Shown one piece after another: positions 27,512 to 36,946 of a stretch of DNA of 36,946 nucleotides (its first letter is position 1; each line of letters opens with the position of its first letter). This DNA comes from Flavobacteriales bacterium (GTDB lineage Bacteria > Bacteroidota > Bacteroidia > NS11-12g > UBA955). The stretch covers positions 1-36,946 of the forward strand of contig CANKVM010000020.1 in assembly GCA_947487175.1 (NCBI GenBank). Reading direction: 5' to 3'. The notes under the pieces are model-generated. The model was not told where the DNA came from, did not search any database, and saw only the letters and a list, made by a program, of their open reading frames with translations. The position numbers and the translations under genes are program-made.

Positions 27512-28777
27512 TTATTTAGACACAACAAAATGAGCGGCATTGCCCATGTTTTGCTGCATGATAATTTTGCCAAACTTGCTCACTTCCTCAGTTGAAATGG
27601 CTTCAGGCTGGTAAATACTCAATAGTTCTAAATTTTCAATTACATTGATATTTAATCCCATTTCTGTTAAATAATTCACCAATGGCAAATGTTTGTTTTC
27701 TTTGTCGTCAACCACGCAACGAAAATGAATCGCTGAATTTTGCATGATATGTGCACGAACTTTGAAATTGCTTAATGCTTCAAAAATTTGTTTCAAATGT
27801 TCTTCCACAATGAAATTGAAATCTTTTGTGCTAATTTCTAACATCAACTGATTCGATTTGTGAATTTTACAAGCAACAGATAACGGTTTAGAAAACTCGC
27901 TCACTTTGGTTCCAGGTTGGTCAATGTTCAAAAACGACTTTACATACAAAGGAATGTTTGCCGCTTTCAATGGTTGAATGGTTTTTGGGTGTATCACTGA
28001 AGCACCGTAATATGCCAATTCTATGGCATCATTATAGCTTAATTCAGAAATGAGAACGGTATTGTCAAACTTCTTTGGGTCGGCGTTCATTACACCGGCA
28101 ACGTCTTTCCATATGGTTACAGATTCAGCACCGAGTAGTTTTCCAAAAATAGCGGCACTATAATCACTGCCTTCGCGTCCTAGGGTAGTGGTTTCTCCAG
28201 ATTCACCTTTGCCAATAAATCCTTGAGTGATAATTAAATTCTTGGCTGCAAGTGGCTTTAGTCTATTAGTAACAACACGTTCTGTTTCTTCCCATTGCAC
28301 TTTCGCATCGCGGTAACGGCTATCGGTAATGATAAAGTTGCGCGCATCGAGCCATTGATTTTGGATATTTTGGCTCAAAAGGTAAGCACTCACAATGCGG
28401 GTAGAAATTAGTTCCCCGAAGCTTACAATTTGATCATAAAGGAAGTCATAATCGTCTTTTAGGTTCTCATTATCAATTAAACACTCTAATTCTAAAAATA
28501 AATTTCTAACTTCATTTGTCCAAATAAATGAATTTTCTTCGAATAGTTCATCTAACAATTGATTGTGCGATTCAATAAAGTCTTTTAGAATTGATGAAGC
28601 AGATTTATCATTCTTGAATGCAGCATTTACAAGGGTTTCTAGGGCATTGGTAGATTTGCCCATGGCACTGATAACCACCAAAACATCGTTGTTTTTTTCT
28701 TTTGCAATGATGCTTGCAACGTTTCTAACGCCCGCTGCATCTTTCACAGATGCACCACCGAATTTGTAAATCTTCAT
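27512..28777 (-). CDS. lysC: Aspartate kinase
   Basis: MKIYKFGGASVKDAAGVRNVA, GFIGKGESGETTTLGREGSDYSAAIFGKLLGAESVTIWKDVAGVMNADPK, C-terminal ACT-like region. Confidence 0.95.
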   Translation of the reverse strand: MKIYKFGGASVKDAAGVRNVASIIAKEKNNDVLVVISAMGKSTNALETLVNAAFKNDKSASSILKDFIESHNQLLDELFEENSFIWTNEVRNLFLELECLIDNENLKDDYDFLYDQIVSFGELISTRIVSAYLLSQNIQNQWLDARNFIITDSRYRDAKVQWEETERVVTNRLKPLAAKNLIITQGFIGKGESGETTTLGREGSDYSAAIFGKLLGAESVTIWKDVAGVMNADPKKFDNTVLISELSYNDAIELAYYGASVIHPKTIQPLKAANIPLYVKSFLNIDQPGTKVSEFSKPLSVACKIHKSNQLMLEISTKDFNFIVEEHLKQIFEALSNFKVRAHIMQNSAIHFRCVVDDKENKHLPLVNYLTEMGLNINVIENLELLSIYQPEAISTEEVSKFGKIIMQQNMGNAAHFVVSK

Positions 28778-28859
28778 TTCTTCTTTGTGAATGATAGGGT
28801 AAAATATATTTATTTGTTGTTGTTTTGCAAAATAAATACTAAAATCTCATAATTACCCT

Positions 28860-29876
28860 ATGCCTCATTCCGGATTAATCACATTAGAACAATTTATCGT
28901 AGACCAACAATCTTTATACAAAGATGCAGGTGGATCACTTAGCAGAATTTTTAGATCGTTGGAGTTGGCGGCAAAAGTTGTAAACAGAGATGTGCGCAAG
29001 GCTGGATTGGTTGATATTTTAGGAAATCACGGTTCTACAAACACCCATGGTGAAGAACAAAAGAAATTGGATGTCATTGCAAATGAAGTTTTTATTGCAG
29101 CATTATCAAAAAGTGGTGAAGTAAGTGTAATTATTTCTGAAGAAAACGATGATCCTGTTTTTATTGAGGGATGCGAGAACGAAAAATACATCATTGCCAT
29201 CGATCCATTGGATGGAAGTAGCAATATTGATGTAAATGCAAGTATTGGTACTATTTTCTCAATTTATCGTCGTTCGAACGCAACACAAGCACCAACTGCA
29301 GAAGATTGCATGCAAAAAGGCAAACATCAAGTGGCTGCAGGTTATATCATTTACGGAAGTAGCACCATGTTGGTTTACACCACAGGATTGGGTGTAAATG
29401 GTTTTACCCTCGACGATAGCATTCAAGAGTTTTGCCTATCTCACGCAAATATTCAAATCCCTCAAGATGGCAAAGTATTTAGTGTGAATGAAGGAAATTA
29501 TGCTGATTTCCCAGAAGGAATTCGCAATTACATTGATTACTGTAAGGTAAAAGACAAGGATACCAACCGCCCCTACGGAGCGCGCTATATTGGAAGTTTG
29601 ATTGCAGATTTTCACCGCAATTTATTGAAAGGCGGAATTTTCTTGTATCCAGCAACTGAAAATACCCCAAATGGCAAGCTGCGTTTGATGTATGAATGTA
29701 ATCCAATGGCATTTATAGTTGAACAAGCGGGTGGAATGGCATCAACCGGTCAAGGACGTATTCTTGATTTGGTATGCACCGATTTGCACCAAAGAGCACC
29801 TATTTATGTTGGGTCATCAAATATGGTTGAATTGTGCGTGAATATGCTGAATGAAAGCGCAGCTACTGCGAATTGA
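28860..29876 (+). CDS. fbp: Class I fructose-1,6-bisphosphatase
   Basis: [84 protein letters not shown]. Confidence 0.96.
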   Translation: MPHSGLITLEQFIVDQQSLYKDAGGSLSRIFRSLELAAKVVNRDVRKAGLVDILGNHGSTNTHGEEQKKLDVIANEVFIAALSKSGEVSVIISEENDDPVFIEGCENEKYIIAIDPLDGSSNIDVNASIGTIFSIYRRSNATQAPTAEDCMQKGKHQVAAGYIIYGSSTMLVYTTGLGVNGFTLDDSIQEFCLSHANIQIPQDGKVFSVNEGNYADFPEGIRNYIDYCKVKDKDTNRPYGARYIGSLIADFHRNLLKGGIFLYPATENTPNGKLRLMYECNPMAFIVEQAGGMASTGQGRILDLVCTDLHQRAPIYVGSSNMVELCVNMLNESAATAN

Positions 29877-30561
29877 GCATATCAAATATTTCTAAAGTCA
29901 AAAGTTGTTTTTGAGGGAAAAGATGATGTTGCAAGTGGGCAACCAACTTGTCTATAATCATGCGTCTTTCTGATTTGGATAAATCTGGAAGATTTCCATC
30001 CATAATTTTCAAAATAGCCTGATTCATCCAAGAATCTGATTTGAAGAAGATGGGAGTTGCATTTGTGGCCAAATTTCCGGTTGTAAGGTCAATTGCCGCA
30101 TTTTGTCCAACGCGCCAGTCAATTTCATAGCCAAGTTCCATTCCTAGGCCTAGGAGGAATGTAATGGGCAAGAAATTCAAATTGGCTCCAGGTGCCAATT
30201 TTAAAAAGTGACCATAAATAAAATCAAACAACGAAGGATCAGAATGCTCGTCTTGCAGTGAGTGACTTACGATTTCGAGATAAAACCATTTCACTTGTTG
30301 AATTCCAAAATCGTCATAGGCACTTTGCGCACCAATTGAAGAAATTTCTTTGATACGCAATAAGCCCGGATTTGTTTTGTGGTTAAAAATAATTTCAACC
30401 GTATTGCCCAATTGATAATATGCATTCTTGCTGATCTTCTTATGTAAACCTTGAACAAGAAAGCGTTGTAACCCAATTTCTCGGGTGTAAATAGTAACAA
30501 CCGAAGCATGGTCGGTGTAGGGTATTTTCTTTAAAATTATGGCTTGGCTTTTAACGAGCAT
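29863..30561 (-). CDS. recO: DNA repair protein RecO
   Basis: [42 protein letters not shown]-terminal all-alpha region. Confidence 0.88.
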   Translation of the reverse strand: MLVKSQAIILKKIPYTDHASVVTIYTREIGLQRFLVQGLHKKISKNAYYQLGNTVEIIFNHKTNPGLLRIKEISSIGAQSAYDDFGIQQVKWFYLEIVSHSLQDEHSDPSLFDFIYGHFLKLAPGANLNFLPITFLLGLGMELGYEIDWRVGQNAAIDLTTGNLATNATPIFFKSDSWMNQAILKIMDGNLPDLSKSERRMIIDKLVAHLQHHLFPQKQLLTLEIFDMLNSQ

Positions 30562-31640
30562 TAGTCTTCCCAGTCAGCAATAAACAAATTCGTGTCTCTT
30601 GTTCCACCATTGTTTCTGTTGCTGCTAAAGACTAATTTTTTACCATCAGGTGAAAACATTGGAAACGCATTGAAAATACTTGCATTGGTAATTTTTTCTA
30701 CATTGTTTCCATCAATATCAATCATATACAATTGAAAATCATATCCTCTGTTACTGTGGTGATTCGAAGAAAAAATGATTTTCTTTTGTGAAGGATGATA
30801 AAAAGGAGCCCAATTTGCCTTACCTAAATGCGTAATTTGTTTCAAATCGCTGCCATCTAAATTCACCGTATAAATTTCCATATTGGTCGGAGCCACTAGG
30901 TTTTTCGATAAATAATCCTTATATTTAGTAATCTCTTCGGGTGTTTGAGGGCGAGAAGCCCTAAATACCAATTTCTTGCTATCTGGTGAAAAGAAGGCAC
31001 CGCCATCATAGCCCAACCCAAAGGTTATTTGACGTGGGTTAGAACCGTCTATGTCCATGATCCACAATTCTAAGTCACCGCTACGGGTACTCGTAAATAC
31101 AATTGATTTGCCATCGGGAGAAACTGTTGCCTCGGCATCATACCCTTTTTCATAGGTCAATTGTTTAATAATATTCCCTTTTTTATCAGCAACAAAAATG
31201 TCGAAATCGGCATACACAGGCCAAAGGTAGGCGCCAGAAGTTTCTGGGGTAGGAGGACAATCTTTTCCACCCAAATGGGTACTTGCATACAAAATTGTTT
31301 CGTTACCTGGCATATAATATGAACAGGTGGTTCTGCCTTTTCCGGTGCTTAGCATTGGCGGTTGATAGCTTCCGTTATTCGGGAAACTTTCAATATTGCT
31401 AAAGAAAATCTGATCGCATTTTACACCCCATTTTGCATTGTTGCTTTGGAAGGTCAGTGCTTTGCTATCAAAACTGAAATAAGCCTCTGCATTATCTCCA
31501 CCAAACGTAAGTTGACGCAAGTTTTTTAAATGATGTTCTTTGGTAACCGTATCTGCCAAAGGAATAGAATGCGAAGCATTTTGTGCAGTTGCCATTTTGG
31601 CACTAAAGCCAAGGCAAAAAATTGTGATCAATAATTTCAT
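30561..31640 (-). CDS. TolB-like PD40 beta-propeller secreted protein
   Basis: Repeats EATVSPDGKSIVFTSTRSGDLELWIMDIDGSNPRQIT, AFFSPDSKKLVFRASR, AFPMFSPDGKKLVFSSNR. Signal peptide start MKLLITIFCLGFSAKMATA at 31640 preferred over 31679. Confidence 0.88.
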   Translation of the reverse strand: MKLLITIFCLGFSAKMATAQNASHSIPLADTVTKEHHLKNLRQLTFGGDNAEAYFSFDSKALTFQSNNAKWGVKCDQIFFSNIESFPNNGSYQPPMLSTGKGRTTCSYYMPGNETILYASTHLGGKDCPPTPETSGAYLWPVYADFDIFVADKKGNIIKQLTYEKGYDAEATVSPDGKSIVFTSTRSGDLELWIMDIDGSNPRQITFGLGYDGGAFFSPDSKKLVFRASRPQTPEEITKYKDYLSKNLVAPTNMEIYTVNLDGSDLKQITHLGKANWAPFYHPSQKKIIFSSNHHSNRGYDFQLYMIDIDGNNVEKITNASIFNAFPMFSPDGKKLVFSSNRNNGGTRDTNLFIADWED

Positions 31641-31660
31641 TAGAATTACAATATTAACTA

Positions 31661-32686
31661 TTAGGGAAGGATTTGCCAAGCCATTTTGGGATAACCTTTT
31701 CGGCCTTGGTCGTCATAAAAATCAACAAACTTCAATTTGAAATAATCGTTTGTGGATGTTTTTATGATGTAATATCTGTTTGGAACGATGGCGTATTTTC
31801 CAAGAGATTGACTATATTCTTTCCAATCGTAGCCAATTTCATCGGCATTGTTGCTGAACTTTTGTTGTAATGCAAAGGTTTTGTCGCAGGCTTCATAAGT
31901 AATGCTTTTGTCAATCTGTGCAATGGATATGGCTTTTGGATTGGCAAGAGCCCCACGAATGATATATGAATAGGGAACGCCATTGGGGTCGTTGATTGAT
32001 TCTTTATATGTGGTGAAAACCAAATCCCAATCTTCGCTAGCAACTGGTTCATTTTCTACCACATCTTTTTTTGAAAACGAGTAATACACGTAGTTTTTGG
32101 TTTGATCGGTTACCATTTGACTTAAATAATTCAAGGCTGGAACATTCACATATCCCCATTTAAATTGGTAGGCTCCACCTTTTACTCCAATAAATTGAAT
32201 TTTTATATACCTAAAGCTCTTAAGAGAATCTTCACCTAAGTCCAAAACATAAATGGCAGGTTTGCCTTCATATCCATCAACCACTTTATTAAAACATCGG
32301 CCAAAAGCAGAAGAATCAATATTGCCGCTCGGTTTATCAAATTTCCATTTTGCTGCTGTTAAATAAGAAGCATCAATATTTTTGAAATTTACATTTTCAA
32401 ACTCAGCCACTGCGAAATTGGTGTTTTTCCCTCCGCAAATAACCACAGATGGCTCGTCTTGGCAAGAAAATGCAATATCCCAATTGCCATAGGTATTTAC
32501 GGTAGTTTTTTGGGTTTCAAAATCAAACCAAAGTTGATTTGAATAATTCTCGCCCATTGCAAAGGTTTGGGTTTGAAGTCCTTGAGGGATAGTGGGTTGT
32601 TTGTAAAGTGATTCAGGCTTTTCACATGAAAAAAAAGCAACAATGGCAATTGAAAGAAGAACGAAAGGATTGAATTTGAGTTTCAC
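31661..32686 (-). CDS. HmuY family lipoprotein
   Basis: Lipobox SIAIVAFFSCEKP; YVYYSFSKKDVVENEPVASEDWDLVFTTYKE...RYYIIKTSTNDYFKLKFVDFYDDQGRKGYPKMAWQIL is characteristic of HmuY-type hemophores. Confidence 0.85.
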   Translation of the reverse strand: MKLKFNPFVLLSIAIVAFFSCEKPESLYKQPTIPQGLQTQTFAMGENYSNQLWFDFETQKTTVNTYGNWDIAFSCQDEPSVVICGGKNTNFAVAEFENVNFKNIDASYLTAAKWKFDKPSGNIDSSAFGRCFNKVVDGYEGKPAIYVLDLGEDSLKSFRYIKIQFIGVKGGAYQFKWGYVNVPALNYLSQMVTDQTKNYVYYSFSKKDVVENEPVASEDWDLVFTTYKESINDPNGVPYSYIIRGALANPKAISIAQIDKSITYEACDKTFALQQKFSNNADEIGYDWKEYSQSLGKYAIVPNRYYIIKTSTNDYFKLKFVDFYDDQGRKGYPKMAWQILP

Positions 32687-32688
32687 TT

Positions 32689-34962
32689 TTACAAATTGAT
32701 TTTTATACTTACAAATAAATTTCTTCCATTGGAAACGTTTAAATTTCCGTTCCCATTACTATGAACTGATCCTGTTGACGCAGAAGACAATACCTGAGTT
32801 ACTCCAAAAATATTTTTACAACCCGCTTGAAACATTATGTGCTCTTTTAATAAAGGAACGGACATACTCATATCTGCAATAAAATAGGGTGCAATTTCAA
32901 ATGCTTTTCCTGACTCTTCATATCCATAGTTTTTGCCAGTATAACGGCTAAACCATTGCAAAGATACTTTAGGCTTCTGAAATGTGTACATCAAATTTAA
33001 ACCTGTTTGAATTACAGTCCATTTTTTCCAATTACTTGCTTCGTCGCTTAAACTTTCGTTGCTAATCCAACTTGAACTTAATTTTACTTGCAACTGATTA
33101 TAGAAATATTCAATTTGAGAATTAACCCCTTGTGAATTCATTTTGCCAATATTGATATATTGATATAAATTCGATTTATTGTCTACCAACGCCAATTGGA
33201 TTTGGTTTGTTACAAAGTTTTTGAAATACGATAATTTAAAAGTAACCGCCGATATTTTATTTATATTGTGTCGGTAATCAACCGAGCCTATGAAATTATG
33301 AGCTGTTTCTGTGGTTAACAATTGATTTCCTTGCACATTGTGGTTGATGTCTACAAACATGAAATACAATTCTTTGATGTTTGGTGACCTGAAACCTCTT
33401 GCATAGGAACCCCTCATTATCAAATGCTTGGTGGCATTGAATTTCAATTGCAACGATGGAATAACAGGTGCAATTTTAAAACTATTACCAAATATCCCTG
33501 GCAAAGGGTTGGTTCCGAATTGATTGTTATAAATGAAACGAATAGAAGGCTTTATTTGAACTTTCGGCGACAAATTGATATCGGCCGTACTAAAGATGCC
33601 CATATCAAAAATACCATCTTTTTTGGTCACCCTTTTGGTTTGTATGGATTCAAATTGACCTTCATAACCTGTGAGCCAATCAATTTTCTTGTTGGCACTT
33701 TGGTGACTCCAAAATCCCCTAAAATTGGCTTGGTAATTTGTGGTTGTATCTTGGTCCTCGCCACGGGTTAGCGTTTCTGAACCTTCTACCAAATTTCTAC
33801 GCACCATTGTTTTGGTGCGTTCGTAAATGTTGAAACTGTTTTGAAATTGCAACTTGTTGCGATAATTCAAGGTAAAGTCTGATAACGATAAAAAGTCGTT
33901 TCTATGCGTGTTGAAGTAGTTGTTGTAACCTGTAACGGTAATAAGATTAAATTCAGCGTCGCTTCTATCGGTTATTTTTTCTTGGAACGCACTATATCTA
34001 AGCAGGTGATTTGATTTTTTCAATTGGTAATTAAGACCCATTGAACCAAAAAGTTTTGACTTTGGTTTCCAATCTGCCGACCGGGTTGAAAGATCAAAAT
34101 CTGTCCCTCCAAAAAACTGACGACCCATATCGCAGACCAAACCTATTCTAGATTTTTTACCCAAGTTTCCGAGTTGGAAATTTGCATCTATGTTGGTGTT
34201 TCCAACTCCATCAATATATGAATTGGTTTGAACCCTATTCACATTCGAAATGGGTTTTTTTGTAATGATATTTACAACGCCACCTATGGCGTCGGATCCG
34301 TAAACTGCGCTCATTGGCCCTTCAATAATTTCAATCCGTTCCACATTATTCATTGGAATTTGAGAAATATCGAGGTTGCCATCCATTCTGCCAATCATTG
34401 GTACGCTGTTCACTAAAATTTTCACATTTTGACCACCAAGTCCTTGCAATTGAATTGAACTTCCTAAAACTGGATCTTGGCTTATTTGTATATTTGATTG
34501 ATTTTGTAGCACATCGGTTAAGTTCTGTGCCCCCATTAATGCAATTGTTTTTTGAGAAATAACTTCAACAGCATAGGGATTTTGCGTTGCCAATTTTGGG
34601 CTTAATGAGCCGGTAATGGAAACGGGATTAATTCTGTTGATTTCAGTGGTTACCTGAATTTTTAATTCTTTTTCGGAATTCAACGAAGGTGCAATTCTTG
34701 AATATTCAATTTTTCCTAATTCAGGGTCAATAATTATTGAAATGGCAAGTGCAGATGTGATTGTTATTTGTCCCTCATTGTTTGTAGAAGACAATTGGGT
34801 GTGAAGCGTTTTTCCTGAGGGATCAAGAAATTGCAATGTAACTTCAAAATTCACCAAGGGTTGGTTTTGTTGATCAACGATCAACAAAACCCTCTCGGCA
34901 AACTGGGCTTTGGAAAACCCAATATTAAATAAAATAAAAAATATAAAGAGTAACTTTTTCAA
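32689..34962 (-). CDS. TonB-dependent outer-membrane receptor, heme-receptor-like
   Basis: Signal peptide, N-terminal carboxypeptidase-like domain, plug NPYAVEVISQKTIALMGAQNLTDVLQ...IEIIEGPMSAVYGSDAIGGVVNIITKK, barrel motif GSYARGFRSPNIKELYFMFVDINHNVQGN. Confidence 0.93.
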   Translation of the reverse strand: MKKLLFIFFILFNIGFSKAQFAERVLLIVDQQNQPLVNFEVTLQFLDPSGKTLHTQLSSTNNEGQITITSALAISIIIDPELGKIEYSRIAPSLNSEKELKIQVTTEINRINPVSITGSLSPKLATQNPYAVEVISQKTIALMGAQNLTDVLQNQSNIQISQDPVLGSSIQLQGLGGQNVKILVNSVPMIGRMDGNLDISQIPMNNVERIEIIEGPMSAVYGSDAIGGVVNIITKKPISNVNRVQTNSYIDGVGNTNIDANFQLGNLGKKSRIGLVCDMGRQFFGGTDFDLSTRSADWKPKSKLFGSMGLNYQLKKSNHLLRYSAFQEKITDRSDAEFNLITVTGYNNYFNTHRNDFLSLSDFTLNYRNKLQFQNSFNIYERTKTMVRRNLVEGSETLTRGEDQDTTTNYQANFRGFWSHQSANKKIDWLTGYEGQFESIQTKRVTKKDGIFDMGIFSTADINLSPKVQIKPSIRFIYNNQFGTNPLPGIFGNSFKIAPVIPSLQLKFNATKHLIMRGSYARGFRSPNIKELYFMFVDINHNVQGNQLLTTETAHNFIGSVDYRHNINKISAVTFKLSYFKNFVTNQIQLALVDNKSNLYQYINIGKMNSQGVNSQIEYFYNQLQVKLSSSWISNESLSDEASNWKKWTVIQTGLNLMYTFQKPKVSLQWFSRYTGKNYGYEESGKAFEIAPYFIADMSMSVPLLKEHIMFQAGCKNIFGVTQVLSSASTGSVHSNGNGNLNVSNGRNLFVSIKINL

Positions 34963-34975
34963 GAGTTATCTTGAA

Positions 34976-36298
34976 TTAGTTTTTAGAAATGATTTGTGAG
35001 TGTGAACCCATAGAGGTTTGAACTTCTATGATATATTGACCCGTAGGCATATCTGCAATTGACAATTGCGCAGCATCGTCTGCATTGAAGTTGTTGTTGC
35101 TCGCGTTGCGAACCACTCTGCCGTCCATACTTCTTAAAACAATGGTTTGGATTTTTGATCCAATTAAAGGTTTTACATAAATATTATTTGTTGCAGGTAT
35201 AGGGAAAATGCTCACTTTATTGGCAATGTTATTTACTGAAGCGGTAGCACTCAATTTAGTTCTATTCAAAATAGTTCTACCGGCACTAGCTCCTACAAAA
35301 CCTGTAAATTGAATTGCCCAATATTCAAAATAGGAACCCACTTTTTTCTCAACGATGTAGTTCAAATCTTGAACCATTACAAAGCTTTGGCCATTGAAAT
35401 TTTTCCATTTTGAACCAATCATGCTTAAATCTTTTTGGAAACGAACAACACTGGTTGTGTCCTTTGCAGAATCGATAAAAAGTTGACCATTCGCTTTTAA
35501 ATCATCCCATAAAGTGTTTTCAATTTTAGAAACTAATGTGCCTCTTTTTGATTGAACGCCAGTAAGTGGATATGGAACATACGCACTTCCATTCCAAGCA
35601 GTATCATAATATCTGGTGAAATCCAAATCCCAATCGCCTCCGTTTGGTTCAATATTTACAGATTTTGTTGTAAAGTTGAAATATTTGTATGCACCACCGT
35701 TTGCAGCAGACTGTTTTAACGTGTCAATAATAGAACTGTTTTTAGTGCCACCAACAACGTCATAACGGAAAGTAAAATCGCCATTTGGGTATTGCGCAAT
35801 AGGCATGAACTTAATGTAGTCTGTACTAGTTCCGTTGTTTACAACCAACAAAAACAATGAATCTCCGCTAATGATATGCGTTCCTGAATTATAAGTTCCC
35901 CATGAAAAATCCCAAGGATTTGCTTTGTTTACACTTTGATTAAAAGCACCCAACTCATGTTGGTGAGCGTCGTTGGTAAATGATTTCCAACTTGACCAAC
36001 CAGCAGTATCCATTGAGGCATATGCTGTGTTATCACCTTTTGGATAGGCATAAACTTTCACAAATGGCTGCGATCCATTTGCATGATTTGCTTTGATGCA
36101 ATTGTCGCGGGTGTTTGATGTATGCGCAATGTGCCATTTATTCATGATGCTTTTGGTTTTAACACCAGTTGCAACATTGTAAAATACTTCATTTGCATAC
36201 CCTGGCCCCATCACAACGGTGTCTGTGTAAACTGTTTGTGCAGATAAGCTTCCTGCTAAGGAAATTACTGCCATACTGATTAAACTTTTCATTTTCAT
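34976..36298 (-). CDS. HmuY-like protein with T9SS type A C-terminal sorting domain
   Basis: Signal peptide MKMKSLISMAVISLAGSLSAQ; KYFNFTTKSVNIEPNGGDWDLDFTRY...YIVEKKVGSYFEYWAIQFTGFVG resembles HmuY; CTD VSIFPIPATNNIYVKP...GQYIIEVQTSMGSHSQIISKN. Confidence 0.78.
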   Translation of the reverse strand: MKMKSLISMAVISLAGSLSAQTVYTDTVVMGPGYANEVFYNVATGVKTKSIMNKWHIAHTSNTRDNCIKANHANGSQPFVKVYAYPKGDNTAYASMDTAGWSSWKSFTNDAHQHELGAFNQSVNKANPWDFSWGTYNSGTHIISGDSLFLLVVNNGTSTDYIKFMPIAQYPNGDFTFRYDVVGGTKNSSIIDTLKQSAANGGAYKYFNFTTKSVNIEPNGGDWDLDFTRYYDTAWNGSAYVPYPLTGVQSKRGTLVSKIENTLWDDLKANGQLFIDSAKDTTSVVRFQKDLSMIGSKWKNFNGQSFVMVQDLNYIVEKKVGSYFEYWAIQFTGFVGASAGRTILNRTKLSATASVNNIANKVSIFPIPATNNIYVKPLIGSKIQTIVLRSMDGRVVRNASNNNFNADDAAQLSIADMPTGQYIIEVQTSMGSHSQIISKN

Positions 36299-36417
36299 TT
36301 TCTTATTTTGTATTGCGCTGCAAAAATACGTCAGTATTGGCTCTCTACTCTATTGAGAAATGTAAGTTTAAGGTCATAAAAATGTCAGTTTTGGGTTGTT
36401 GTCATTTTCAATAGTTT

Positions 36418-36449
36418 TTTGATTCTATTGAGAGAACGAACTAACTTTG
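36418..36449 (+). promoter_or_regulatory. Putative promoter (TTTG - N20 - TAACTTTG) for hscA
   Basis: TTTG at 36418-36421 and TAACTTTG at 36442-36449, upstream of ATG 36486. Confidence 0.65.
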
Positions 36450-36485
36450 CACTTGAATTGTTCACTTCAATTCATAACCAAACAA

Positions 36486-36946
36486 ATGGCTAAAATTAGT
36501 ATCAATATTGCTTCTGGAGCAATTGAAAAACCCAACGTGGTTGTGGGAATAGATTTAGGCACCACCAATTCATTGGTTGCCTATACTCCTAAAGGAGAAT
36601 TACAGCCAAAATTGGTAGGAAATAACCAAGATTTTATAGTTCCTTCAGTGGTTCATTTCGACAACAATAATCTTCCGTTAGTTGGAAGCAAAGCAAAACA
36701 GCTTATTGCCCAACATCCAGAAAGAACCATTTTTAGTGTAAAACGATTGCTTGGTAAAAATTATCAAGATATTTCTGCCCATACCGATTATTTGGGATAT
36801 AAAATTATTAACGACGACCGAGATAACTTGGTAAAAGTGAATATTGCTGGAAATTACTACAATCCCATTCAACTAAGCGCAATCATCCTTCAAGAACTTA
36901 AAGAGAAGGCTCAAATATTTTTGAACGCAACAGTTGATAAAGCCGT
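36486..36946 (+). CDS. hscA: Hsp70-family Fe-S assembly chaperone HscA, N-terminal part (truncated by window end)
   Basis: Not in the ORF track because no stop is reached. Translation MAKISINIASGAIEKPNVVVGIDLGTTNSLVAYTPKGELQPKLVGNNQDFIVPSVVHF...TIFSVKRLLGKNYQDI. Confidence 0.85.
   Translation, partial: MAKISINIASGAIEKPNVVVGIDLGTTNSLVAYTPKGELQPKLVGNNQDFIVPSVVHFDNNNLPLVGSKAKQLIAQHPERTIFSVKRLLGKNYQDISAHTDYLGYKIINDDRDNLVKVNIAGNYYNPIQLSAIILQELKEKAQIFLNATVDKA

Noticed and set aside
36349-36433. Repeated tctattgaga (36349-36358 and 36424-36433) upstream of hscA
   Set aside because: 10 bp in AT-rich DNA is near chance expectation; not enough to call an operator.
1-36946. Search for CRISPR arrays, tRNA/rRNA, transposases, integrases, toxin-antitoxin or defence genes
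   Set aside because: No regularly spaced repeats, no tRNA/rRNA-like sequences recognised, and all sizeable ORFs have housekeeping, envelope or metabolic assignments.

Overview
This 36.9 kb window is a gene-dense, low-GC chromosomal segment from a Bacteroidota bacterium. The evidence is T9SS type A C-terminal sorting domains, TAnnTTTG-type -7 promoter elements, a HmuY/TonB receptor locus, and core genes such as ompH-like, murI, uvrC, truB, murB, radA, nifU, lysC, fbp, recO and hscA. It carries a carotenoid cluster (crtZ-crtI-crtB, with a detached CruF-like gene about 4 kb away). It also carries a putative heme-acquisition operon (T9SS-HmuY-like / TonB receptor / HmuY lipoprotein / PD40 protein / recO), a dsbD-gmhA pair, and a glucosaminidase with about five LysM repeats. 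I found no rRNA, tRNA, CRISPR array, phage or transposon. I see no clear-cut novel defence or mobile system. The most unusual items are: a T9SS-sorted HmuY-like protein paired with a lipoprotein HmuY around one FRSP/H-type receptor; a mini-protein that is almost only signal peptide plus T9SS sorting domain; phased T-tracts upstream of a tiny Thr/Ala-rich lipoprotein; several -7 elements placed so close to start codons that leaderless transcription is predicted; six of seven convergent gene pairs with almost no spacing and no terminator; and nested inverted repeats in the lysC-fbp divergent promoter. Functional calls come from motif recognition only. No database search was run.
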